This document shows positions 21,525-33,668 of a stretch of DNA of 64,000 bases, one piece after another. The notes below the pieces were generated by a model. It was given only the letters and a program-made list of their open reading frames with translations, did not search any database and was not told where the DNA came from. The DNA lies in assembly GCA_000320605.2 (NCBI GenBank), contig KB445810.1, positions 191,722 through 255,721 of the forward strand. Direction: 5' to 3'. Source of the stretch: Gelatoporia subvermispora B. Its lineage: Eukaryota > Basidiomycota > Agaricomycetes > Polyporales > Gelatoporiaceae. How positions within the stretch are numbered: position 1 is the first letter of the stretch; every line of letters starts with the position of its first letter. A program made the position numbers and the translations under genes.

Positions 21525-23816
21525 CTACCCGGTTATTGCGATACCGCTCGAAAGCAACCACTTCAAAGCCTCCGCCGTCGGCCTGAGTACGGGTGAGTCG
21601 CCCGTAGAAGACTTTACGGCATTCACGAGCGCTCGCGTGATACCGACTCCATCCACTTCTGCCGCAATTTCCTTCTGAGTGGCTGGGTCCTCGAAATTGA
21701 TAAAGAAATTTCGGAGGCATACGACACCACGGTGTACAAGACCAGAGTCTGCCTGTTCTTGCAGGCCCCGCGAATCATCACTTTCGACTTCGGAAGGGGG
21801 GACAATGTTCGGGTCGATGAGCTGACCAAGGATCGAAAGGGCCCGTCCACGTTCGCGTTGCAGCTCCCACAAATTTTCGCATGCTGCGGGGGATGTCAGG
21901 AGGGTGGCGAGTGCCCCAGATGCAGCAAGGCGCGTCGGGAGGTCGTCCACGTCGCACATCGCGACTATCACCTGTAGCTTCGATCTTGCCGCCGGTGACT
22001 TCTCCCCTCCGAACCGGTCGAACACGTCTTCGCTCCCTGCGACGAGGTTGCACACGAGTTCTGTTGCAGCCCGCCGTACCAGTGTGTGCTCCTCCAGTAT
22101 GAGTAGTTCCACCCTGTTCAACAACCCATCGACGCGCGATATGCGCGTGCCCGCCTCCGCGCTCTGTGAGGAAAGGTTCGTAAGCGCCATCAATGCCTCG
22201 AAACGTTGAAGAAGGTTTGACGACGGGTGCATGAGCATGACCGATAATGGCCGAATGGCATCAAACAGCGCGCCCTCGTTGGGCCCAAACACCTGCACCG
22301 GTGACGCAGTGATGGCGAGCTTTGCGAGAGCTTGAATGGGCTCGATCTCAGATGCGTCAAGCTGAGGTATCTTGCTTCCTTGCCCTGCCGAGCTGGACGC
22401 AGGCAGGAGGTCTCGTATGATGGTTATTAGAGCCTTCGCGCCTCCAGCCTGCAGAACCTTGCCCCGATTGTCCTTGTCCTCGATGAGATTGAGTAGGGCC
22501 TTCCCCACCGCGAGCCTGACCGCGCGACTGTCCGTCGCCCGTACAGCGGCTACAAGAGCATCAACAGCACCACTCGCGACTAACTTGCGTCCTCGCCTCC
22601 GTACATGTTCATCATCCCCCAGCGGGTCCTCGCCATCATTCTGGCCAGCCTTGGCTGAGCCCGCGGGAGCCTTGGCCATCTTCCGCAACTTGGCGATCTG
22701 CGCCTCCTCCTCGCCCAGGCGCGGTCGGTACGCGCACAGGTTTGTGATGATAACCACGATGCCGAATACTGGGGACGCAGTGGGGATCTCCGTTGTCGGT
22801 GCGGTCGGGCCTTTCCTACGGGGAACTGAGGAGAACAGGCGAGAGAGGAACGAGGCGTCGTCCGCGAGTACTTCTTTGATGCGCGGGTCAGTGCTCAAGT
22901 ATGCCAGTCCTTCCACGGCGTCCGCGAGCGACGACGTATCGTGTCTGTCCGCAACCAATCCTTTCATCAACCGCACCAACTCTTCGTCCTCGGCGCTCGA
23001 CGTCTGCTCGTGTTGTCCGCCAACTTCTGCCGAATCCGCACGCGCTCCCTTCGAGAGCTTTACGAGCGCGACGGCCGCGGATGCCCGGACGGCGGGATCG
23101 CTCGTCTGGCGCGACTTGCGTTCCAGCCAGGTAACCTGCTCGGAAGATACGATCGCGCGACACGTCTTGTGTCCACTTGCTTGGGAAAGCAGGTGCGCAA
23201 CCGCTTGTGCGATTTGGTCGGAAGAGTCGTGGAGATCTACGATGTCCGAAATGATTTCCAGGACGCCCTCTTTCAGGAAGATCAGAGCAGCTGATTGCCA
23301 GTCCACCTCGAACAAGGCCGCGAGGAAGGATAGCGCCGCGAGGATCTCATCTTCTGAAGTGTCGGATAGCAGCGATGTTACGAGTGATTTGAACGTCTTG
23401 TAGATCGCTTGCGCTGCGTCGTTGCCCTGCTGCTCCGCATGTGTAGTTGTTTCCCGGAGCCCTTGACATACTGCAGAGAGGACAACATATGCCTTCGTCC
23501 GAACTGACTGAGCGTACATCGGAAGAAATGCATGGACCAAGATGGAGATGTTTTTCGCAGACAGTTCATGACTCTTGTCCCGAGAATTCTTCAAAATGAC
23601 ATCGAGTTCACCCTCAATGGACTCGGACATGTCTAGCAGGGTCTCCTGGGGGAGCGATACAATCCAAGAGTCGACTAGAGTCAATTCGAGATATGACTCA
23701 CTTGGACAGAGTAGCAAGAGAGAGTCTGATCCTTCAGACACCTTGGCGCGAAGTCGGATGCAAGTTAGTGGGAGAAACAGCGGCCTAGAACACCTGGGTG
23801 GAGCTCGTGAGTCCAA
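21525..23816 (-). CDS. SHE4: UCS-domain myosin chaperone (UNC-45/She4/Cro1/Rng3 type)
   Basis: Chaperone that folds and stabilises myosin motor domains; She4 acts on class I and V myosins. One large exon encodes armadillo-like helices through to SSGIAITG. Recognisable parts are the central region ELSAKNISILVHAFLPMYAQ, a helix-repeat block with LLSQASGHKTCRAIV and RASAAVALVKLSKGA, and the C-terminal UCS domain with LEEHTLVRRAATELVCNLVA and RLAASGALATLLTSPAACE. The 5' end is unresolved. A GTGAGT-CCCCCAG pair around 23700-23640 may be an intron, and coding-like sequence continues upstream to about 24121 in another frame (LQALVEPDWTILQASRLLAI). The true start is probably near 24121. It sits directly upstream of the class I myosin gene on the same strand. 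Confidence 0.82.
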   Translation of the reverse strand: MDSRAPPRCSRPLFLPLTCIRLRAKVSEGSDSLLLLCPSESYLELTLVDSWIVSLPQETLLDMSESIEGELDVILKNSRDKSHELSAKNISILVHAFLPMYAQSVRTKAYVVLSAVCQGLRETTTHAEQQGNDAAQAIYKTFKSLVTSLLSDTSEDEILAALSFLAALFEVDWQSAALIFLKEGVLEIISDIVDLHDSSDQIAQAVAHLLSQASGHKTCRAIVSSEQVTWLERKSRQTSDPAVRASAAVALVKLSKGARADSAEVGGQHEQTSSAEDEELVRLMKGLVADRHDTSSLADAVEGLAYLSTDPRIKEVLADDASFLSRLFSSVPRRKGPTAPTTEIPTASPVFGIVVIITNLCAYRPRLGEEEAQIAKLRKMAKAPAGSAKAGQNDGEDPLGDDEHVRRRGRKLVASGAVDALVAAVRATDSRAVRLAVGKALLNLIEDKDNRGKVLQAGGAKALITIIRDLLPASSSAGQGSKIPQLDASEIEPIQALAKLAITASPVQVFGPNEGALFDAIRPLSVMLMHPSSNLLQRFEALMALTNLSSQSAEAGTRISRVDGLLNRVELLILEEHTLVRRAATELVCNLVAGSEDVFDRFGGEKSPAARSKLQVIVAMCDVDDLPTRLAASGALATLLTSPAACENLWELQRERGRALSILGQLIDPNIVPPSEVESDDSRGLQEQADSGLVHRGVVCLRNFFINFEDPATQKEIAAEVDGVGITRALVNAVKSSTGDSPVLRPTAEALKWLLSSGIAITG

Positions 23817-24170
23817 GAAAGGTGTGCTCCGACAAGATGTGATCAGTGTTGTCTCAGGGGACTTGAGATACCCTTTGATCTGTTCGACGAACGACTCAAG
23901 ATAGATGGGAGTATGTCAATGACGATAGCAAGTAGCCTTGAAGCTTGAAGGATGGTCCAGTCAGGCTCAACCAAGGCTTGCAAGCACAGCTCGGGATCTG
24001 GCGGTCCGGAATATCCGGCTTGGGGGAGTTCGTGGCGGTGCGGTGCTGGACGTGCTGGACAGCCTGGACCCGGTGGCGCAAGACAGTGGAAGACGCTGAA
24101 AACTCCTCTTGCTACTGCCATAGCGCGACGTCGCGCCGAACATCTGGTGTCCAGCACAAGTCCAGCGTAT

Positions 24171-25028
24171 TCACCGCAGCAAACTATCACTCTTATCCAA
24201 AAGAGACGCAAGGCTGGGTTTCTGCCAAAGTTGCGTTACCACAACCTGGCAATATGTAAAGCCGTAGTACAAAGGAGGTTCTTTACAAATGGGTTTTAAC
24301 GTGCATTCGTCATAGTCAACTATCCGGACCCACGTCAGTTCAGGAGCGACAAGAAAGGTAGCAATTCCAGTTATTATGCGCCCGATGCACCATAAGCTGA
24401 CCACGAAAATCGATACCGCATCTCCACTTGTCACAGTGGTCAAAGTTGTCAATTTGAATCTTGGGTTATCTGGATATACAGAACAATGAAAAGACAAAGC
24501 TACTCGTCTCTCTTGATAGATACTGTGACGTTGCACTTGTCGCGCATTGCTCTTCATGTACTACAAGCCTACATCGTTCTCTGGTCTCAGCTTGTCCTCT
24601 GTGCTCTCGCCTCTTATGAGCCGCCGACGCGTTTACCGCTACATACCTTCGGGACACGATGAATCAGGTTCTATGCGAGTGCTGTTTATCTGCCAATAGT
24701 AACACGGTCTTTGATTGACGGTCGAGAAGTTGGCAATATATAGATGCCAACAAGTCCCCATGAGGCGAGGCAAGCAAGGATCAAGAACAGATGTTCGTAC
24801 AAATGGGATCGAGGTGATGTGTTTGAGAGTATCCATCTGTATGAGACGGCAATTTTGCGTACTCTTAGGACTGACAATCGCATCCATGCCATACTTTGAG
24901 TGCCTGCCGCTGTGCGGTCCAGGGCATAGGCGTTTGTACACGTTCGGTGGCGTACGGCGGCAATGATTCACTTCGGACTTGGTGCACTCATGCACATAAA
25001 TAGATCCATCAATCTCGAACCATGACAA
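24171..25028 (-). pseudogene. Possible degenerate membrane-protein gene
   Basis: Minus-strand fragments look like pieces of a multi-pass membrane protein. One hydrophobic stretch reads HLFLILACLASWGLVGIYIL (near 24760) and another IFVVSLWCIGRIITGIATFL (near 24390). They are in different frames with stops between and no convincing full set of splice sites. Parts recur in scrambled order at 27800-28120. I read it as a decayed gene related to basidiomycete orphan membrane families. Confidence is low. Confidence 0.28.
24236..24420. repeat. Dispersed repeat, copy 1
   Basis: Contains cattcgtcat, then cgtcagttcaggagcgaca, then caccataagctgacc. The same words recur at 27807-28120, but there caccatgagctgacc comes first and the other two about 260 bp later. 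The fragments were therefore duplicated and rearranged, and the DUF6533 gene lies between them. Confidence 0.55.
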
Positions 25029-25599
25029 GCCACTATCTGAAACTTGAAGTGGAGTACAACGTATGTGCCCTCAATATTTCGCGGTGCAACTGATTGAAAG
25101 ATCCGGGAACATCATGAATGCAAGATCTATGGCCATGCGCGCAGGAATATTTATCGACTCCAACGCGCTCTGTCTTAGGCTGATATTTGAGGGTTCTGGC
25201 ATCTTTGGCTGCATCTGACGCAGCATTGAAAGCGTACTGAGCATCTACGAAAGGCCCGGGCTGGTGGTATAGGTTTGTGAAGCCAATGCGCTGTCTCCTG
25301 ATGGACGTCCCGAAGCTTGCGTGTTCAAACAGATCAGATCAGATAATTATAAATCCCAATCTTCAGCAGACCTAGATCACATCAACGGAGCGACTGAGTT
25401 CTCAAAGCAATGTGAATATGAAAAGGTCTTTGGTGATTGTTTTGCGACCTCCGCGGAACATCAATGTGCTGTGCGGAAAACTTCGACTCACACATGCATG
25501 AGCGCTTCTCAACCCGATAAAATACAAATGCAGCACCATATTCCTCGATAGTATTAGACTTGATAATCTGAGCCTCTTCTCGCCAGTATACCTACGGAA
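25029..25599. other. Intergenic stretch, no gene seen
   Basis: AT-rich upstream region of the DUF6533 gene. No supported ORF, RNA or strong promoter element. Confidence 0.4.
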
Positions 25600-27373
25600 A
25601 TGTCGCAAGTGTACGGCTCGCCTTCCCTAGCGGGTGAAATCGTTAGTGTCATGAACTCTGAGTGAGTGATAGCCGTGCATAATAATATGCGGACTGTGAC
25701 CCCCTTTGTCCAGCCTTATTGGCAACTATCTTGCTGTTTGTGCGAGCGGTATGCATTTCCATGGATGCTCTATACTGTGACTCTGTACCGAATGACACTG
25801 TTTTCACTGCGCAGTCATTGTCGTCTATAATCATATATGCACGATACCGAGGGAAGTCGACGCGATATGGGGAAAGAAGCTAAACAGCACCACACTACTG
25901 TTCCATATCAATCGATGGCTCACTTTCATCTGGGCGACCTTCAACATCATCACCTGCATCCATCCGCTAGTTACAATCCATGTGCGTGTGCTGATTGTGT
26001 GGCGTCGAGACCTTTGACATATACGGTTTTAGAGGTCGGGTACATATTTGTCGGAGATATGATTATGACTAATCCGTGTCTTGTTTTACTCATTCATAAT
26101 GATTAGTTGTGTAGGAGTGGCCTATATTCAACAAGCAATTGAGCTCAGTTTATTCGCTCTGTGGGCAGGTAAGATCGAAATTAGTATGAGATGCGTACTA
26201 ATTTGTTTTTGACTATCGGAAGCATTTTCGGGGATTCGTGTATACGCTCTCAGCGGAGGCAACCGTGCAATCACTTGTATTGTTGTGCTGTTCGCTATTG
26301 TACCGGTGGGCACTAATGCGGTCAGTGCTAAGACAGGTCGAACGTTCTGGACACTAATCTATATACCACTTTCTCTCATCGACAGTTTGGCCTGTACATT
26401 GGTAATAGGCAGATTAACGATTTGCCTCTGATAGGAAGATTGTGCGTTCATTCTGATAACCTCTCGACAGCAACAACAAATAGGTGAGTCGACTCGAAGA
26501 TTGAGGGATACATACTCATACTTCTTAATACGACATAGACGTATGTCGACATTTTTCACCGGTTGTCTGCTCACACGGTCACAGTCATTATTAGCACTCG
26601 AATATGCGCCATAGGGGCAGATGTGACCGTCCTAGCGGTCACCTGGTCAAGAACGTGGGCAGTAACTCAGATGGCACAAAGACAACGTAGTTTGAGCCCT
26701 CTCACGACATTGCTCCTTCGTGATGGTGAGCTGCATCATCTTATCGTGATCCATGTCCCTGATGAGGATCCATAGGTACCTTGTATTTCTTGTGAGCCTC
26801 CTGCACACTGCACGCTCGCTCACAGATCCTGAGTGCCATATTTAGGGGTTCGCTGCTGCTGAACGCACTGAGTATTGCCGGTTGGACATCCAACGTATTC
26901 ATCGAAGATTTCTCGCGACAGCGTATAACTGACTAACAGCCGCAGGTCTTCGTCGGCGTCTCGTATTTCTCAATGCCGTCAGTGATTGTCATGTACTTGA
27001 AACGTTGTGTAACTGACGGGTCATGCTCTTCAGCCTCTCCTCACTCATTATCTCACACTTCCTCCTCAATCTACGTCAAATTGCCAACGATAGAATGATT
27101 GCCCGAGACAGCAATTCTGAGCAACAGGACGGACTCTCAACACCAGCATCCGTGCTCAGTTCTTTCTTGGGCAACATGGGCGAATTCCTCGACTATCATC
27201 CTGGTGATGACAACATTGCCGCGGAGGATGGCAATGTTGGGCAACATGATGAAGAGAATGTTTATATTCGCCATCACGGAGCAGGAGACTTGGTAGACAA
27301 ACATATTCCCCCAACCCAAGGGCACTCTAGAAAACAGCCTCGCCAGAGGGAGTCTGTTGTGACGACAGTATGA
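25600..27373 (+). CDS. DUF6533-type seven-helix membrane protein
   Basis: Member of a large basidiomycete orphan family with an N-terminal DUF6533 motif and about seven membrane helices. Exon 1 (25600-25661) begins MSQVYGSPSLAGEIV. Phase-2 splicing to 25714 gives LIGNYLAVCAS, then exon 3 (25815-25981) gives VIVVYNHICTIPREVDAIWG and LLFHINRWLTFIWATFN, matching the DUF6533 pattern. Later exons give FSGIRVYALSGGNRAITC, ICAIGADVTVLAVTWSRTW, the family hallmark SPLTTLLLRDG, LLLNALSIAGW and SSLIISHFLLNLRQIA. A hydrophilic C-tail ends at 27373. I count 10-11 exons. The join around 25982-26110 is uncertain. Function unknown; the helix pattern is receptor-like, but no ligand or G-protein role is shown. 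Confidence 0.65.
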
Positions 27374-27806
27374 TCCTCAACCTGTGCCTCCAAGTGAGTT
27401 ATGAAATTCGTCTTGCTTTCCTCTATGCGTACTGAAATCGATATTATCAAGTCTCCTTCGAAAAGTCTCCTTCGAAAGAGTCGAGGGCCGAACGCCAATA
27501 TCTTACAACTTGGCCGATCACAGCTCATAGCGCACGTTGGCCGGGCGAAGATCCCCCGTCAAAGTGGTTCCGAATCAGCCCTGATCTCCCTCCACCTCCC
27601 GGATTTCGGATCTCCTAGTACCATAAATCACGTTTACGTTGAAATCATAGAACCTATTTGATTCGAATACGTGCCTTGTGTGGACCAGTCAAGAACGCCT
27701 AAATATCAACCACTCACTTTTCGTGAGCCGGAAAACTCAGGATGTCATCTCGACCTGTGTTGTGTCCCAGTTTTCGGTCTTTACGCACCGCGAACCACCT
27801 TAACAC

Positions 27807-28120
27807 ACCATGAGCTGACCCCAAATATCGGCACCATATTTTGACACGCAGTCACGTCGATTTCGAATCTATAGCAACATCACAGAGCCTGTGTCCATCT
27901 AGACGCTGACCATCACACAACGACTCACAATTGCGTGATCACAGGTCGAACCCCAGGAAATTGGGAAGATAAGCAAAACAATTTTCACCAGAAGGTCATC
28001 ATTACAACTTGGTGATACATTCGTAAAAGGAGGGTATGAGTAACGTAAACAGTGTGGTATTCATACATTCGTCATGATCAAATCGTAAACCCGCGTCAGT
28101 TCAGGAGCGACAGGAAGGGT
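27807..28120. repeat. Dispersed repeat, copy 2 (rearranged)
   Basis: Second set of the fragments seen at 24236-24420, with order changed. Located between the DUF6533 gene and the 3' end of the GH5 gene. Confidence 0.5.
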
Positions 28121-28143
28121 ATTTAGTTTGTGTGAGGCGCCGC

Positions 28144-29900
<1,757 letters not shown>

Positions 29901-29943
29901 TGTCGCTGGAAGGACACGGAGGGCGACGAGGGCGAGATGGAGG

Positions 29944-29951
29944 CTTTTATA
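29944..29951 (-). promoter_or_regulatory. TATA box of the GH5 gene
   Basis: On the minus strand tataaaag lies about 45 bp before the ATG at 29900. A consensus TATA so close to the start suggests a short leader and strong transcription. Confidence 0.6.
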
Positions 29952-31663
29952 GACGGCATGGAATCGGGGGTTGTGTTCTGGCACGCAGAGAGAATGTGAC
30001 GGCACTCCAATTTGACACCGTTATTGCCGTCATACGGGCACGGCTGGTGCACGGCTGATCTGAACATTCCTTCTACAGTCTCTCTTCCCCGACAAACCAC
30101 GTGTGGCTGCGATCGCATCCCGGAAATACTCGCTCTTCCCCGCTCGCGCTTGCTCGCGCCTGTTCGCGGCTCGGTTGCCCACCCCATGGTTGATGCCAAA
30201 CGCAGCTCGCTGTGCGGGGGACGAGGGGAAATTGCCCTAGCACACTTTCGGAACCTCGTGTTCTCCGCAAGTGTGCCGACATCCCTCGGCACTTGTGACC
30301 TCTCATTCTTTGTGGCGTACCTGAGCACCATACGGGTACTTCCCTGCCAGCGCGTTTCGTATCGATAATTCCCGTGAATCACAGACCCGCTCGCGCGAGC
30401 AAGAGTAGCGCCCTAGGGCGCCATCAGCGCGTTCAGTGCCCAGGTGACTCCACAGAGCGTCGGACCAACACCCTCGTGATTGGAAGAGAGCGGAAAGAGG
30501 GCTCGACAGCAAGGCCTCCTCCTCGACAATCGGATATAGACATTCGCCAATAGTGTGCCATCCAGCACCACTACCCCCGGTAGAACAGCTCACAAGTGAG
30601 TATTGCGTAAGTGGATGGCCTGTATCGCGTACCTACAGCTCCAATGTGATCACTGACGACGCCTTCATTCGGCTCTCCAATGAACCCGAGACGCTCAGCA
30701 CCGCGGGGCACGAAGGAATGGGCTTCTGGAGGATTTCAGCATGGGCAGCATCAGTAATGGCGCCAAGAAAGGCAGCATGTAGCGTCTAGCTTCTGCTGTT
30801 GCCGAAAGAAGGATATTCTGGCTTACAGTACGGATCGAGGCACGTTTTCCGCTGGCAGCATTGCGTGCGGCTCGACCCTGGTATTAACCTACCGAGATCA
30901 CTCTCGGAGGTGTCGAACAGCAGTCAAGCTGTCGTTGAGAGATGTACGAGAGATGATCAGCAGAGCAGCATACGGTAGTCCGCGCTCCGGGACAACGGCT
31001 GTGTTGGTCTGCAAGGGGGATAGTATTCGGGCCCGTGAACATCTCCCGTACGTCTACGGGACCATGCTCGTGTCCGGATCTTGTAAGAAGACCTGGTCCT
31101 AGGTCCAGTGAGTTCTGCATTGTCCAGAAATTCGGCTGCTCATCTTTCCAAACTTCTCTGAAACATAATCCCTGTCTACCACCGCCCAACAGCAGCTAGA
31201 GCATGCCAGAACGGATCGCAGTCCAGGCGCCAGGTCTCTCTTTAGCACGCGTCGTGCATCTGCGCCCGCGGCATGGCGGCAGGACCCAAGATGCCTATGG
31301 GATTGACGTGTTCGTCGGACCCGGCGGATGGATTGATATCACAAGGCCACGTTGAGGTCTGGTGGGCGGCGGCTACGACCTATATGAGACATTTAACATC
31401 GCCTCTGGCTTGGGCTGACGTTGCAGACCGCGGAGAGAGACTAGAGCGCATCGCTGTGTATCGCCTGAAACTAACGGCGAGCGTTTGGCGGCAGGCTGTA
31501 CAACGGTTGCACTGTTCGCGGCAACAGCCGATGGGTATGTAAACCGCTCGGGCAGAGGGGTCCGCCAACTTCAACTTCAACACATACCACCACGTCTCCG
31601 TTCATCTGTCCTACATTCGTTCTCTTCCCACTCACGCTATAATTCTCCCGTACGATACCATCC
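29952..31663. other. Divergent intergenic region, no gene seen
   Basis: 1.7 kb between the GH5 and UAP1 starts. Short frames on both strands (for example 30553-30789 plus, 30884-31189 minus) show no domain or credible splicing. A cluster of gctcgcg-like words lies at 30135-30170. Probably promoter and leader sequence; a small unrecognised gene cannot be excluded. Confidence 0.4.
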
Positions 31664-33204
31664 ATGTCCATCGATAATACCCGCCAACGTTACGAGAACG
31701 CCGGCCAGGGCCATCTTCTCCAATTCTGGCCCAGGCTCTCAGAACCGGAGCGCGCGGCCCTGCTCGCCCAGCTCGACGCGCTTGACATCGAACGCGTGAA
31801 CCGCGCATACAAGAAGGCCATCAGCTCAGAGAAGGAACTCGCTGAACAGGCTGGCCAGGACATCATCGAGCCGCTCCCGGAGGATGCGGCCGAGTCCGTG
31901 ATCGGTTTCCCGGAGAAGGAGAAAGAGTGGCGGAGCATTGGCCTCCAGGCCATTGCACGGGGCGAGGTCGGCGTGCTGCTCATGGCGGGAGGCCAGGGCA
32001 CACGTTTGGGCAGCAGTGCTCCGAAGGGCTGTTACGACATTGGGCTGCCCTCGCACAAGTCGCTTTTCCAGCTCCAGGCAGAGCGCATCGCGCGCTTGCA
32101 GGTCGTCGCCGCGCAGGAGAACGGCAAGCCCGCGGGGTCTGTGGTCATCCCGTGGTATATCATGACCAGCGGGCCGACCAGGCGCGCGACGGAGGATTTC
32201 TTCAAGAAGCACAGTTACTTTGGTCTGTCGTCCGAGAACGTGATTTTCTTTGAGCAGGGTGCGTCCATATGGTCTCTACATAAATAGGCAATAGCTGATT
32301 TCATCGATCCATTCCAGGCACCATGCCATGCTTGACCACGGACGGTAAGGTGATCCTCGAATCACCTTCACGGGTCGCGGTCGCACCCGACGGCAATGGT
32401 GGCCTCTACGCTGCTCTCCGCACCCCCCTCTCTCCCTCCGACAAGTCCCGCTCTGTTCTTTCTGACCTCGAGGCCCGCAAGGTCCAGTACGTGAACGCGT
32501 ACTGCGTCGACAACTGCCTCGTGCGCGTCGCAGACCCCGTTTTCCTCGGATACTCTATCAGCAGGCAGGCCGACTGCGCGGCAAAGGTCGTTCCGAAGGC
32601 GTACCCTACCGAGTCTGTCGGCGTCATCGCGCGGCGTGGGGACAAGTTCAGCGTCGTTGAGTACTCCGAGATCTCGCAGGAGCAGGCGGAGCGGCGCGAC
32701 CCGAAGACGGGCGAGCTCGCATTCCGTGCGGGCAACATCGTGAACCACTTCTACACGACCACGTTCCTGCGCAGCGTCGAGTCGTTCGAGGACGACCTCG
32801 CGTTCCACATCGCGCGCAAGAAGATCCCGTACGTTGACAGCGCGACGGGCGAGACCGTCAAGCCAAGCAAGCCGAACGGCATGAAGCTAGAGATGTTCGT
32901 GTTCGACGTCTTCCCGTTTACGAAGCGCTTCGCCGTGCTCGCGGTCGCCCGGAATGAGGAGTTCAGCCCGCTCAAGAATGCGCCAGGCACCGGGTCCGAT
33001 GACCCCGAGACGAGCCGCCGTGACCTCCTCTCGCAGCACAAGCGGTACCTCGAGCGTGCCGGCGCGACGGTCGCCGACGACGTGGAGATCGAGCTATCGC
33101 CGCTCGTCACATACTCCGGGGAGGGCCTGGAGTCGGTCAAGGGCAAGAAGTTCGCGCGCTCCGGATCGGTCGAGTCGATCGAAGAGCTGGACGCTCTATT
33201 GTAA
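31664..33204 (+). CDS. UAP1: UDP-N-acetylglucosamine pyrophosphorylase
   Basis: Forms UDP-GlcNAc from UTP and GlcNAc-1-phosphate, the donor for chitin, N-glycans and GPI anchors. Two exons, 31664-32258 and 32318-33204, split in codon phase 1 within EQG|TMPCL; 493 residues, full family length. The signature MAGGQGTRLGSSAPKGCYDI contains the uridylyltransferase loop. Downstream VIPWYIMTSGPT, GNGGLYAAL, VQYVNAYCVDNCLVRVADPV and GVIARRGDKFSVVEYSEIS follow family order, and the C-terminal domain has KLEMFVFDVFPF. Cytosolic; essential in yeast as QRI1. Confidence 0.96.
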
Positions 33205-33668
33205 AAAAAACACTAATATGGGACAAGAAGACAGGTTGTATGTTTAAGATTCGGACTTCGCACTCTACCGCATTGATACACACGGACTTCTCGCACGGCT
33301 CACTCGTAGACACCATACAGACTAATTGGAATTCCAAAAACATTTTGACATACCTGTTCAGACTTTGTTTTTCGATCGCGCGATGTCTTGGAGTACAAGT
33401 TCGGACGCGGTGGGCGAGCAGTGGACAAACTACGGATATGTGCAAGTGTCTACCACAAACGAGGGTACATCTGGACCGCTTCTGCCGGCGGGGTGTCATG
33501 CCGCACTACCGTCTGGTGGATTCCCATTGTGCACTCCGTTCAAGTCTGATGATTTCGTGAGCGTACACGCCGAGACAGGCTGTGAGCACGTACACTTACG
33601 TTTCTTCAGCTCTTCATGTAATGATGCTAGCAACCGCTGTGTCCGCTCGCCATTTGGCTGGAACGCAG
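33205..33668. other. Convergent 3' spacer
   Basis: Between the UAP1 stop and the taxilin-gene stop. A 138-codon frame at 33326-33742 overlaps the taxilin C-terminus antisense and shows no domain. I see no gene. Confidence 0.45.

Noticed and set aside
30553..31189. Short ORFs in the GH5-UAP1 spacer
   Set aside because: Small, on both strands, no motifs and no plausible splicing.
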